Shown here piece by piece: positions 7,066 to 15,261 of a DNA stretch of 64,000 nucleotides. The first letter of the stretch is position 1. Each line of letters starts with the position of its first letter. A program made the position numbers and the translations under genes. The stretch spans positions 193,339-257,338 of the forward strand of contig JAEWRL010000144.1 of assembly GCA_023398955.1 (NCBI GenBank), in the 5' to 3' direction. The DNA is from Pseudomonadota bacterium. GTDB lineage: Bacteria; Myxococcota_A; Polyangia; Polyangiales; Polyangiaceae. The notes under the pieces are model-generated. The model saw only the letters and a list, made by a program, of their open reading frames with translations. It was not told the origin of the DNA and ran no database searches.

Positions 7066-7455
7066 GGCGCCACCTCGTTTTCTTCGTCGTCGCACTCGTC
7101 TGCTTCGACCAGCGCATCCAGCGATGCAGCGCACTCGATCGCCTTCTCTTCGAGTGCTTCGAGGGCCAGCGCGTGCGCCTCTACCTTCTCGATGATGGCA
7201 GCCACGGTGCTGGACCCGAGCGCCTCTTGCAGCTCTGCCAGCGCTTCCTCGATGTCGGAGAGGTGAAGCAAGAGGCCACAGTGGCCCCTTGATCCTTGCT
7301 TGCAGCTCTGCCAGCGCTTCCTCGATGTCGGAGAGGGACTCGCGGGCGGCTTCTGCGGCATCCTGTATTGCTACCGCTTCTTCGAGCGTGCTGGCGAGGG
7401 TCACTTCGACCCCTTCGGTTTCGTTGCTGGATGTGTCGGTTTCGACGTAGTCCAT
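7062..7455 (-). pseudogene. Coiled-coil phage gene frameshifted by a 73-bp duplication/insertion
   Basis: From the ATG at 7455 (AAAGG Shine-Dalgarno) the frame reads as an acidic helical protein up to LSDIEEALAELQ, then becomes Arg-rich nonsense. The lost continuation (EALGSSTVAAIIEKVEAH through to ENEVAP and a stop at 7062) is found in another frame after a second copy of LSDIEEALAELQ. Deleting 73 bp restores one clean 106-residue protein whose stop overlaps the next start as GTGA. As it stands, the ATG frame runs in frame into the 6760-7065 gene, giving a 231-residue fusion with a nonsense middle. Confidence 0.7.
7226..7336. repeat. 38-bp direct repeat flanking a 35-bp palindromic insert
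   Basis: The 38 bases at 7226-7263 recur exactly at 7299-7336. Between them lie 35 unique bases carrying nested inverted repeats: GGCCAC and GTGGCC around a single A, and outer arms AAGCAAG and CTTGCTT. The 73-bp unit (38 + 35) breaks the reading frame of the gene around it. Confidence 0.8.
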
Positions 7456-7532
7456 TTGTCGGCCTTTCTGCGGAGATGGAGCTCCGCCCGCTGCCCTCGA
7501 CACGAGGTCACGAGCAGTTCGGCGGAGCGTCA

Positions 7533-7784
7533 TCAGCGCAGGTAAGCGAGCTCTTCTTGCGCAGCCGGGTCGAGGCCGACTGCGATCCGGAAGTCGAGCT
7601 CGGGAGGCGCGCCGTACTGGAGCCGGTCCAACGTGACGCACTTCGAGCGAGGCTCGGAGGCATGCCGGCAGTAGCAGCGCAGCCCCTTGGCCTCTTCATC
7701 CCAGGTGCACGCCGTGACGATCCATGTTGTCGTAACCGGAGGCCTCGAGAGACGAGGAGCCGGGAGGATGACGGCTGTCGTCAT
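7533..7784 (-). CDS. Hypothetical phage early protein with Cys pair (83 aa)
   Basis: The ATG at 7784 overlaps the upstream stop by ATGA. The product has a central Cys-containing segment (GLRCYCRHASEPRSKCVTLD, about residues 34-53) that might bind a metal, and an acidic C-terminus. The upstream part of the longer frame is Arg/Pro-rich shadow and is excluded. No known family. Confidence 0.55.
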   Translation of the reverse strand: MTTAVILPAPRLSRPPVTTTWIVTACTWDEEAKGLRCYCRHASEPRSKCVTLDRLQYGAPPELDFRIAVGLDPAAQEELAYLR

Positions 7785-8002
7785 GGCTCGACCCTCCCGA
7801 CGCTGGCGAGCTCGGCCTTGACGGCCGTGGCGACGTCCGTCTTCCACTTGCCCAGGTGCATCCCACCCGTGACGAACCCCCACGCATCCTCGATGGGGAG
7901 TTCGGGATCGGCAGCCAGTAGGGCGGCCATGCGCTGGACCACTACCCCTCGGGCCACCCGCCGGTTTCCGGCGTTGCGGTCGCTCGGTTGGTAGGCGCTC
8001 AC
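7781..8002 (-). CDS. Hypothetical phage early protein (73 aa)
   Basis: Starts at a GTG at 8002 and ends by ATGA overlap with the next gene. The product is a mixed-charge small protein (RMAALLAADPELPIEDAWGF, about residues 24-43, then a helix DVATAVKAELASV). It is the first well-supported gene of the long minus-strand early run. Function unknown. Confidence 0.55.
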   Translation of the reverse strand: MSAYQPSDRNAGNRRVARGVVVQRMAALLAADPELPIEDAWGFVTGGMHLGKWKTDVATAVKAELASVGRVEP

Positions 8003-8319
8003 TGGGCACCCCCCGTCAGCTCGGAAGCCATCGACGTTGCGAGGCTCTTTAGGTACGCTCTCAGGGCAGCGTCAGCCGCTCTGCTCCGTGCGATCGAATC
8101 GATCGGAGGGTTTCGATCGCGACCAGGAATCGGGTACTTAGCTACGTTGGCCGGATGCGAACTGGAAGCGTGACCGACTTGGAAACCCTCGGAATTGTTG
8201 AGAACAACGCCATCCGGGACAGATTCGAAACCTGTCCCGCCCACTACCTTATCAACATTGGACAGGCCAGCTGAAGCGTCGCGGTCGATAGGCTGTAACG
8301 AAGGCGGCAACCTCGGCAA
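7999..8319 (-). CDS. Doubtful ORF, only its C-terminal part may be real
   Basis: The stop overlaps the next GTG start as GTGA and the last ~35 residues (DSIARSRAADAALRAYLKSL) look like protein. The first third is the antisense translation of a tRNA 3'-end-like sequence (VVGGTGFE), a well-known artefact. A shorter gene starting downstream is possible, but I cannot place its start. Confidence 0.25.
   Translation of the reverse strand: MPRLPPSLQPIDRDASAGLSNVDKVVGGTGFESVPDGVVLNNSEGFQVGHASSSHPANVAKYPIPGRDRNPPIDSIARSRAADAALRAYLKSLATSMASELTGGAQ
8216..8246 (+). other. tRNA 3'-end-like segment, candidate attachment site
   Basis: The plus strand reads ACAGATTCGAAACCTGT followed by CCCGCCCAC, which copies a tRNA T-arm and acceptor strand (usual T-arm form ACAGGTTCGAATCCTGT) with only a few changes. 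No matching 5' acceptor strand GGGCGGG lies upstream, so this is a fragment rather than a working tRNA. It sits exactly where the phage gene run ends and chromosomal genes begin, as expected of an att site left by integration into a tRNA gene. Confidence 0.4.
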
Positions 8320-8444
8320 CGGTTGAGCCGAGCCACGAGTGCCCGTCGACTCCCACCGCCGAGTCTGCGTCGTACACGCCAGACGCCGAGCGGCAAGCCT
8401 TGACCGACGGGGACCGTGCTGGACATCATTTCATCTGGAACAGC

Positions 8445-9158
8445 ATGGGCGTGCAGGGAAGTAGGTGGTGGAGCTCGGGCAGCGTGCGGGCCCCTTGCTG
8501 CTCGTTGTGGACTTGGCTTGCGGCGATGGTGGCCCTCGTTCTTACCGCCGAGCAGGCTGTGCTTCGGAGGTCGTGGATCGATGCACCCCTCTCGGGCCTC
8601 GTTGACGGGCTACGTTGTGCGTTCTGCGACGACTTCATGCGTGCCGCGACGCGGGTTGGACAGGGTGAGACCCTGGCTGCCGTTGCCCTGGTGGCCGCGG
8701 CTTGGAGTGCTCGGCGGGGGCAGAAGTGGGTCGTAGGCTACCTCCTGACGGTCGGGCTCGGCGCTGGCATGCTGAGCCTCGGCTTGAAGCTATCTTTTCT
8801 GCGGGAACGGCCCGAGATTGCGCTCCGGCTCGTCGCCGCGGGCGGGTATTCGTTCCCGAGTGGGCACAGCTTGGGCGCCATGGCCGTGTACGGCGGCGTC
8901 GCGTCCTGCATGGGGTGCTCGTTCCCTCACATGAGAGGGGTGGGGTGGTGCCTATCGTGGGTGCTCATCGTCCTTGTGGGTATCTCGCGCGTGTACCTGG
9001 GCGTGCACTACCCATCCGACGTCGTTGCCGGTTGGGCTCTCGGCGGGCTCTGGTTGGCTGGCGTGGCGTTCGCCCTCGATGCCTCACGTTCCCGACGAGT
9101 GGATAGAGAGTCGGAGCGCAGTTCAAGCACGATCCGGGCCCGGTCGAGTGCTGATTGA
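8445..9158 (+). CDS. PAP2-superfamily membrane phosphatase (237 aa)
   Basis: The three signature blocks of the acid phosphatase/PAP2 family are present in order: KLSFLRERP (KX6RP), SFPSGHSLG (PSGH), and SRVYLGVHYPSDVVAG (SRX5HX3D). Around them are several hydrophobic helices (for example MVALVLTAEQ near the start and WVLIVLVGIS). Such enzymes remove phosphate from lipid phosphates or undecaprenyl diphosphate at the membrane. I chose the ATG at 8445; a TTG 45 bases upstream is possible. The Arg/Ser-rich tail is probably cytoplasmic. It stands alone between the phage end and ald. Confidence 0.85.
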   Translation: MGVQGSRWWSSGSVRAPCCSLWTWLAAMVALVLTAEQAVLRRSWIDAPLSGLVDGLRCAFCDDFMRAATRVGQGETLAAVALVAAAWSARRGQKWVVGYLLTVGLGAGMLSLGLKLSFLRERPEIALRLVAAGGYSFPSGHSLGAMAVYGGVASCMGCSFPHMRGVGWCLSWVLIVLVGISRVYLGVHYPSDVVAGWALGGLWLAGVAFALDASRSRRVDRESERSSSTIRARSSAD

Positions 9159-9239
9159 TTCACGCAGCTGCCATTTGCGGTGCCGCTGGATGGGCTAGAC
9201 TGAAAGAGTGGTCCTCCTACCACTGCGGCGGAGACAGCA

Positions 9240-10346
9240 ATGATCGTCGGTGTCCCCAAAGAGATCAAGGCGCACGAGTACAGGGTTGGAATGCTACCCG
9301 TAGGGGTCGAGGAGCTCCGGCGCTCCGGGCATCGGGTCCTGATTGAGCAGGGCGCTGGTGCGGGGAGCGGCCTCACCGACGAGGAATATCGTCGGCATGG
9401 GGCGAGCATCGTCGACTCCAGGGAGGAGATTTGGGCTCAGGCGGAGCTTGTCGTCAAGGTCAAGGAACCCCAACCCGAAGAGCTTCCTCTGGTGAGGGCG
9501 GAACAGCTGCTCTTTACCTATTTTCACTTCGCTGCCGACGAACGTCTCACGAGAGCGATGATCGATTCCGGCGCTTCAGCGGTCGCCTACGAGACGCTTC
9601 GCGATACCGAGGGGCGCCGCCCGTTGCTTACTCCGATGAGCGAAGTGGCGGGCCGCATGAGCATCCAGCAAGGGGCCAAGTACCTGGAGCGGCCCCAGGA
9701 GGGGCGGGGTATTCTGTTGGGTGGTGTCCCTGGTGTTTTGCCCGCGCACGTTGCCATCCTTGGTGGAGGAGTGGTGGGGCAGAACGCCGCTGGCATAGCC
9801 GCGGGCATGGGCGCGAGCGTCGTCATCTTGGATGTCGACGTCGATCGCCTGCGTTTCCTGGATGCCGTCACACCGCCGAACGTCACCACCCTATTCAGTG
9901 ATCGCCATACGATTCGCGACCAGCTGGCACAGGCAGACTTGGTCATCGGCGCTGTTCTCGTCGAGGGAGCGCGCGCTCCCACACTGGTAGAGCGTAGGGA
10001 TCTGCGGAACATGAAGCCGGGCGCCGTGATCGTCGACGTCGCGATCGATCAGGGGGGGTGCATCGAGACGAGTCGCCCCACCACCCACGGTCAACCGACC
10101 TTCATCGTCGACGGGGTCGTGCACTACTGTGTGACGAACATGCCGGGCGCAGTAGGGCGCACCAGCACGTATGCCTTGAGCAACGTGACGCTTCCGTTCG
10201 TCCTGCGTCTGGCCAACAACCGTTTGGCCGCTGGTGGCGCTCTGGATCCAGTTCTAGCCTCAGCGATCAACGTTCACCGCAGTAGGGTGACGAACCGTGC
10301 CGTTGCCGATACCTTCGGGCTGCCCTATTCGCCCTACGCGGACTGA
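9240..10346 (+). CDS. ald: Alanine dehydrogenase
   Basis: At 368 residues it has the full family length. It starts with MIVGVPKEIKAHEYRVGM, carries the substrate-binding lysine segment (VVKVKEPQ, about residues 71-78) and the catalytic His block (FTYFHFAADE, about residues 91-100). The NAD-binding Rossmann loop GGGVVGQNAAGIAAGMG is near residues 176-192, and the end has NMPGAVGRTSTYALSN. It interconverts L-alanine and pyruvate plus ammonium with NAD. It is preceded by a GGAG-type ribosome site and looks monocistronic. Confidence 0.93.
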   Translation: MIVGVPKEIKAHEYRVGMLPVGVEELRRSGHRVLIEQGAGAGSGLTDEEYRRHGASIVDSREEIWAQAELVVKVKEPQPEELPLVRAEQLLFTYFHFAADERLTRAMIDSGASAVAYETLRDTEGRRPLLTPMSEVAGRMSIQQGAKYLERPQEGRGILLGGVPGVLPAHVAILGGGVVGQNAAGIAAGMGASVVILDVDVDRLRFLDAVTPPNVTTLFSDRHTIRDQLAQADLVIGAVLVEGARAPTLVERRDLRNMKPGAVIVDVAIDQGGCIETSRPTTHGQPTFIVDGVVHYCVTNMPGAVGRTSTYALSNVTLPFVLRLANNRLAAGGALDPVLASAINVHRSRVTNRAVADTFGLPYSPYAD

Positions 10347-10383
10347 ACGGCTTCCCCGGCAGAGGTTTCGTATCAGTGGTGGC

Positions 10384-11400
10384 TCACCGTTGACGCTCGG
10401 TGTAGGTGAACTCCTGCACTTGCCGCTCGGTTTGTCGGATTGTCTGCTGTTCGCCGCCCTGAGCAACCTGGACCGTGAACTCGCGTTCGAGCTCGTGGCG
10501 GTGGGGCAAGAGCGTTCCTGGTTCCGTGAGGAGTTTGACCCGGATCTCCAGGGACTTGAAATCGAGGCTAGCGCCAGGTGCTCCCATCTGTTGCCGCAGC
10601 GCTTGGGCAAGCACGCGGGTCGATGCCTCATCGGGAGTGCCCGTCGTCTCAATGCTCAGGCAGGTTGGCGCGCCCTTGCGGGTACTGCAGGGAACCATTC
10701 CCTTGGTGCGTACCTTCGTGGCGATCTTCAGGGGCGGTGCTTCGGGAACCGGAGACAGGTCGCTCATGATCATGGGGACTGTCCCTTTGAGGGGCAGGTC
10801 CGAGCCAGCCCACGAGGTGACGAGACTGTCCCAGCCGTTGTGGGCGCGAGCTTGGATGACAGCTGCGAGGAGCAGGGAGAGCTGGTCCTGGGGAGGCGCG
10901 CCCGGTGTGCCCTTCACCGTGGCCGCCATCTTCTTGATCAACTCTGCCTGTCCGTCTACCTGCAGGAGCTCACCTTTCTCCGAGACGATCAGCGCGGGGT
11001 TGATGAGATCGAGGGGTTGCGGTTTCGGTTGATTGGCACTCGATACAGGCACGGGATTCTCATAGCTGATGCGGAGCCGCCCCTTGCCAGTCTCTGCCAC
11101 ATGGACGTCATAACGGACCGTCGCTTTGACGGGAGCGACGCCGGTGCGCTCCCGGACTTGCGTGAGCTCCAGCTTTCCGAGCTCGCCTGTGGGCCAGTCG
11201 AATGCGAGCTCCACGGAGGGGCCCTGCGAGCCTGGGGCTGCGGACGCAGCAGGTTTAGTAACGCTCTCAGAGTGGGGGCGCCTCGTGGACAACCCCTCGG
11301 CCCCCGGTGGTGCATGGTTCAACCGCCAAACCGTCGCCGCCGTGACGCTCGCTGCAGCGAGGAAACCCAACCCCAACATCGCGGCGCTCTCTGCTCGCAT
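10384..11400 (-). CDS. Membrane-anchored or exported hypothetical protein (338 aa)
   Basis: A single N-terminal hydrophobic segment (MLGLGFLAAASVTAATVW, about residues 8-25) is followed by a Pro/Ser linker and a long soluble beta-rich domain with two Cys in CSTRKGAPTC. The end (TIRQTERQVQEFTYTERQR) is polar. It is probably periplasmic or surface-located. No family recognised. It lies next to the TPR protein and pilin-like gene on the same strand, but 154 bases separate it from the TPR gene, so co-transcription is uncertain. Confidence 0.7.
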   Translation of the reverse strand: MRAESAAMLGLGFLAAASVTAATVWRLNHAPPGAEGLSTRRPHSESVTKPAASAAPGSQGPSVELAFDWPTGELGKLELTQVRERTGVAPVKATVRYDVHVAETGKGRLRISYENPVPVSSANQPKPQPLDLINPALIVSEKGELLQVDGQAELIKKMAATVKGTPGAPPQDQLSLLLAAVIQARAHNGWDSLVTSWAGSDLPLKGTVPMIMSDLSPVPEAPPLKIATKVRTKGMVPCSTRKGAPTCLSIETTGTPDEASTRVLAQALRQQMGAPGASLDFKSLEIRVKLLTEPGTLLPHRHELEREFTVQVAQGGEQQTIRQTERQVQEFTYTERQR

Positions 11401-11554
11401 CGCCCGCGGTTTAGCCGAGAATCAGGCGGGCGCAACGCCAACGCGGCAGATCGAGTCACGTTCACCTGTCTGGTGAGTGGGCCGGTTCGTCGCGTGGCCG
11501 GCTCGGTGCACGACGCTCGAGGTACGTCTCGCTGCGCTGCAAAAGCGCAGACCC

Positions 11555-12535
11555 TCAAGGGGACGCGATGGGTGCGGGTACTGCCACTGCCGCGTCCATG
11601 TCGGCTTCGAGGTAGGTCGCCCAGGTGGTCCCGCACCGAGCGTCGTGCGTCCTTTCCAGACCCGCGCACTGCGCGGCGACGAAGGGCGGACCCAGTGCCA
11701 AGTACAGGTCTTTGCTCACGAAGGGCAGGTCTTCGCGCTGCAGTGCTTCCAGGCGCTTGATTCGCTTCTCGGCGGTCTGGCGTTCCCGTTCACCGACGTA
11801 AGCCTCCAGGTATGCCAAAGCGTAGCGGCGGACCTCCTCATCGTCACTGATGGCGAGGACCCGCTCGAGGAACCGAGCAATAGCAGCTTTCTCACCTGCC
11901 CGTGACAGCTGCCCAGCCGCCGTCATGCAGTGGAATGGGAGGAACTCGTCATCTCCGATCATGCCGCATGCGCTGGCCAGCGCGCGAGCACCCTCCAGGC
12001 GCCAGCGCCGCTGTTCGTCGACATCGCCGACATGGGGCCATGCCAAGTAGGCCAGGAACTGACCGGCAGTGATCCAGAGCCGATAGTCGCTGGGGCGCTC
12101 CTTCATGCCCCGGCGCAGGATGCGCCTCGCCTCGAAGTACGCCTCACGGGGCACCTGGGTGGACTGCATGGTTAGCAGGGTATCCGCGTACCGATATGGA
12201 TCCCCAAATTTGGGCGCCAGCGCGTTGATGGTTTCAAGGTAGCGCCCGACCTGCTCAAAATGCCGCTTCTCCTTGAAATGGAAGCCCGCGGAAACGAGTA
12301 CGTGAGCGAACAGGATGTCTGCCAGTGCCGCACGATAGCCAAGGCTCGCTATGACTGTCTGCTCGGGCGAGGGGAGCGGATAGACGTCGCTGGTGACGCG
12401 CACATGCTCGTAGGCCTTTGCCAGGCGGGGTTGCGCGTGTCCAACGACGAGGCCACACGCGACCAGTACCCCGAGGCAGAACAGAGCCATGGTGCGGCTC
12501 GCGGGGACACGTGCGGTGCTCACGTCGAGGCTCAC
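11555..12535 (-). CDS. Membrane-anchored TPR-like protein next to a pilin gene (326 aa)
   Basis: One N-terminal transmembrane segment (MALFCLGVLVACGLVVG, about residues 16-32) precedes a helical soluble part with TPR-like pairs, such as FEQVGRYLETINALAPKFGD and AYFEARRILRRGMKERPSDY (about residues 93-152). It lies 27 bases downstream of the pilin-like gene and is probably co-transcribed with it. TPR proteins of this layout often act as assembly or scaffold partners. No named family; a role in pilin handling is inferred from context only. Confidence 0.7.
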   Translation of the reverse strand: MSLDVSTARVPASRTMALFCLGVLVACGLVVGHAQPRLAKAYEHVRVTSDVYPLPSPEQTVIASLGYRAALADILFAHVLVSAGFHFKEKRHFEQVGRYLETINALAPKFGDPYRYADTLLTMQSTQVPREAYFEARRILRRGMKERPSDYRLWITAGQFLAYLAWPHVGDVDEQRRWRLEGARALASACGMIGDDEFLPFHCMTAAGQLSRAGEKAAIARFLERVLAISDDEEVRRYALAYLEAYVGERERQTAEKRIKRLEALQREDLPFVSKDLYLALGPPFVAAQCAGLERTHDARCGTTWATYLEADMDAAVAVPAPIASP

Positions 12536-12562
12536 AGGACACTCCTCCGGACGCAGTCCAGC

Positions 12563-13159
12563 CTACTCGTCTTCGCGTTCGGAGAAGATCTGAGACGTGA
12601 AGCTCATGCTCACGAAAGTCGAATACTCCCCATCCTCGTCCAAATCACCAATCGCGCGTACGACGTACCAGGGCTCTGTCGGCTTTGTGAGATCGTCAAG
12701 GCTGACGGTCTCCAGTAGGAGGTTGGTCGCGGTCACGGCGTTCCACGCTGCATCCGCGCTTGCGCCGGTCCCCGCCACACAGCTGTAGCCGTACTGGACA
12801 GCTTGTCCCGACGTCACATTCAAGAGCCGCCAGTTGGCTGCCACGCCGTCCCCGGTCTGTTGCCAGGAGTATTTTTTCTTCCCCACCTTGCCGACTTCGC
12901 CCTGGGGGTAAATGCTGTCGAACGAGCTCACGGAAGCGTCCAAATACTGGAAGGTCTCGTCTCGCCACGCCTCCTGCGCGGCCTTGATTGCCCCAATCAT
13001 GTGAACCGCCTCCGTCGATTTCGTAGACTGGATGTAGCGGCGCACGCCATAGGTGGCGATGACGGCAAGCACCCCAACGATGAACACCACCGCCATGAGC
13101 TCGACGAGCGTGTAGCCGTGCTGCCGAGCGCCCTGTCTAGCGAAGCTGTGCGACATCAT
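12563..13159 (-). CDS. Type IV pilin-like protein A (198 aa)
   Basis: A class III prepilin signal is clear: a short basic leader ending in Gly15, then YTLVELMAVV with Glu at mature position 5, and a hydrophobic helix running into GVRRYIQSTKSTEA. The globular part shares with the 26250-26789 protein the blocks YLD, YPQ, ANWRLLN, YGY-C-VAG and EPWYV. It ends in GDLDEDGEYSTF, an acidic DxDxDG-like loop that may bind calcium. I use the ATG at 13159. It should be cleaved by a prepilin peptidase and assembled into a pilus or pseudopilus. The TPR gene follows closely. Confidence 0.85.
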   Translation of the reverse strand: MMSHSFARQGARQHGYTLVELMAVVFIVGVLAVIATYGVRRYIQSTKSTEAVHMIGAIKAAQEAWRDETFQYLDASVSSFDSIYPQGEVGKVGKKKYSWQQTGDGVAANWRLLNVTSGQAVQYGYSCVAGTGASADAAWNAVTATNLLLETVSLDDLTKPTEPWYVVRAIGDLDEDGEYSTFVSMSFTSQIFSEREDE

Positions 13160-13602
13160 CGCCCTCACTCTAGCAGAAAATTCGCGGCCACACGGACGTC
13201 CGGAGCTGCTCCAGCCTCGTGATTCGGTTCGGACGGAGTGCCGCTCCGGGGCGCCCGGGCCAGAAGGTGTGATGCTGCACGACATCGCTGTTCCGACGTG
13301 GTTCTTGGGGTTTCGAGCAAGCCCGCGACGCGGCGGCGAGTGCGTTGGGATCTCTGGCCGGACCGCGAGAGCCTCCGGCTTTGCACAACTGGCAAGGAGG
13401 AGGAGCGTCTGGTCCGCGCTCGAACCCAGGATCGATTCGGGCACTGTCGGACGTTGGCGACAAGGCGAGCATCACCACGTTCATGTGGGTGCCGCGTTGG
13501 GTTGTCTGAGAGCGAGATCGGGGCGTCCCTCCCGAGCAACACTGACTCAAAGTGCTGTCCGCATTGAGGCTGCTGGAGACGTTTGTTAACGTGCGCATCA
13601 CG
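13160..13602. other. Intergenic region between divergent pilin A and GT-C genes
   Basis: These 443 bases should hold the divergent promoters of the pilin A and glycosyltransferase-like genes. A minus-strand frame (13170-13601) exists but its product is low-complexity and Arg/Pro/Ser-rich, so I do not call it. No sigma-54 site with correct GG-N10-GC spacing toward the pilin was found, and no hairpin or repeat stands out. Confidence 0.4.
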
Positions 13603-15249
13603 ATGACGACGCTCGGGACGAAGGCACGTCTCAGGCCGTACCGGGACGAGATCGCACTGGTTGCGCTGGTTGTTTCCGTCGCGATTCTGGCTCATTTTCC
13701 GGCGCTATTCGGGCGCTACGTCCTGGATGACCATGCCCTGTTGGTGGACAACCCGCACCTACGGTCCATCCGGGGGCTGAGCACTGTCCTCACATCGGAG
13801 CTGTTCGCGGCGAGCGGGGAGGTGCGCAACGTTCCGTACTATCGGCCCTTGAGCGGGGCGCTCTATTGGATCAGCTACCAGCTACTTGGAGTCGATCCAT
13901 TGCTTCAACATGCATTGAACGTCCTCCTGCACGGGGCAGTCGCAGGGTTGCTGTGCTGGGTGCTGCTCCGTGCAACGAAGGGCCGTCGCCCCGTCGCGAC
14001 CGCCCTCATCGTGTGCATTGTGTTTGCTGCCCATCCAGCAACTCCGGAGATCGTTGCCTACGTCGGGGGACGGCAAGACATGCTTGGATGGCTGCTCTTG
14101 CTTCTGGCGTGGTGGCTCTGCTTGCGCCAGCGGCTCGGGCCAGTGCTTTTGGCCACCGTGGGCGCAATGACCTGCGTCTTGGCCTCCTTGACTCGTGAGT
14201 TCTTCTTCGCGACACCCCTACTCCTGGCACCCGTGGTCCTGCTCCGACATGAGCGGCGCACGGTTGCGGTGTTGTCGATCGCCAGCGGTGGCGCCGTCGG
14301 GCTCGTCGCGGTGCTGGCGTTGCGCCACGGTCTTCGAATCCAATCTTTTCGGCTCGAGTCGTTCGATGCTGGTGAGATCATGCAGGCAGCGGCCGGAATC
14401 CTGTTGCGACTCCTGCACCTCGTGGTTCTCCCCAGCGATGTGTCCGTCGATGTAACGCCCTACTCGCCGAGTGTCACGGCCTCGGTACTCATCTGCACGG
14501 CCTTGTCTCTCGCGACGGGCACCACGTTGATGAAGGCCTGGCATGCGCCACCCGTGGCCGCCCTGATAGCCTTCGGCTGGACATGTTTGTGGGCTACGGT
14601 CGTGCTCCACATCCCAGTGCTGTTAAAGTACGAGACACTGTCTGATCGGTACGGGTACGGCGTGCTTCTGGGGGCAGCGTGCGGGCTCGTAGCCGTTGCT
14701 CAGCGTCTGTCCTCGCCTTCCGGGGTTCGACACGGCGTAGCCGTGGCCGTTGCCTGTGGGCTCGTTCTCGCCATGATTCCCCTCACCTGGGCGCGTGACC
14801 TGGAATGGCGAGACGAATCGAGCCTCCAGCAGGCCATGTTCCAACGCCGCCCTTACGACCCAGAATCGCGCCTCGCGGAGGGAATGCGCCTCTTCGTTCG
14901 CGAGGACTGGAGCGGCGCCTATCCGCACTGCAAGGCCTACGCTGAGGCAAAACCGGAGTCCGATCGGGCAGGATTGTGCCTCGGGACCATCCTGTTACAG
15001 CAAGGCAAGCCGCGCTCGGCCGCGGCGCATCTCGAGCCCTACACCTTTGCGCGCCCCGGTTCCGTGCGCGCTCGCGTGACCCTATTGGAGGCGCTCTTCG
15101 CTGCGAATGATCTCGATGCGGTTGAAAGGGTTCTCCGCTACTTTGGCCCCCACGTCGAGAGCTTGCCCGATATGAAAGCAGCAACACAGGAGCGACAACG
15201 AAGGAAGCTTCGTGCTACGCAGAGCGACCGTGGTCGCTCCAACAACTGA
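13603..15249 (+). CDS. Polytopic GT-C-like glycosyltransferase with TPR-like tail (TMTC-type layout, 548 aa)
   Basis: About ten hydrophobic segments follow the start. The first periplasmic loop has a DD pair (YVLDDHALLVDNPHL, residues 39-53). Then come PYYRPLSGALYW, LQHALNVLLHG and the block AHPATPEIVAYVGGRQDML. This set (DD, YRPL, HxxN...LHG, HPxxxEIVAxxxGRxD) is the pattern of TMTC-type O-mannosyltransferases and relatives (GT-C fold, lipid-linked sugar donor). The last ~110 residues are soluble and TPR-like (GMRLFVREDWSGAYPHCKAY). The 15262-17565 gene encodes a paralog. Activity and acceptor are unproven; nearby pilins are the obvious candidates. Confidence 0.75.
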   Translation: MTTLGTKARLRPYRDEIALVALVVSVAILAHFPALFGRYVLDDHALLVDNPHLRSIRGLSTVLTSELFAASGEVRNVPYYRPLSGALYWISYQLLGVDPLLQHALNVLLHGAVAGLLCWVLLRATKGRRPVATALIVCIVFAAHPATPEIVAYVGGRQDMLGWLLLLLAWWLCLRQRLGPVLLATVGAMTCVLASLTREFFFATPLLLAPVVLLRHERRTVAVLSIASGGAVGLVAVLALRHGLRIQSFRLESFDAGEIMQAAAGILLRLLHLVVLPSDVSVDVTPYSPSVTASVLICTALSLATGTTLMKAWHAPPVAALIAFGWTCLWATVVLHIPVLLKYETLSDRYGYGVLLGAACGLVAVAQRLSSPSGVRHGVAVAVACGLVLAMIPLTWARDLEWRDESSLQQAMFQRRPYDPESRLAEGMRLFVREDWSGAYPHCKAYAEAKPESDRAGLCLGTILLQQGKPRSAAAHLEPYTFARPGSVRARVTLLEALFAANDLDAVERVLRYFGPHVESLPDMKAATQERQRRKLRATQSDRGRSNN

Positions 15250-15261
15250 GCGGCCTACCGA

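Noticed and set aside
6760..7641. Single 293-residue ORF
   Set aside because: Its middle is Arg-rich out-of-frame translation caused by the 73-bp insertion. The real genes are the broken coiled-coil gene and the 101-aa gene.
8150..8243. Complete tRNA (Leu/Ser-like) including D-arm and long variable arm
   Set aside because: The 5' acceptor strand does not pair with the 3' CCCGCCC, and the anticodon stem needs an 11-base loop. Only the T-arm and acceptor 3' end are convincing.
1..8300. Phage integrase
   Set aside because: No tyrosine or serine recombinase motif was found in this segment. If present it must lie outside the window.
13170..13601. 143-aa minus-strand ORF upstream of pilin A
   Set aside because: Low-complexity composition, no ribosome site, no domain. 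More likely promoter DNA.
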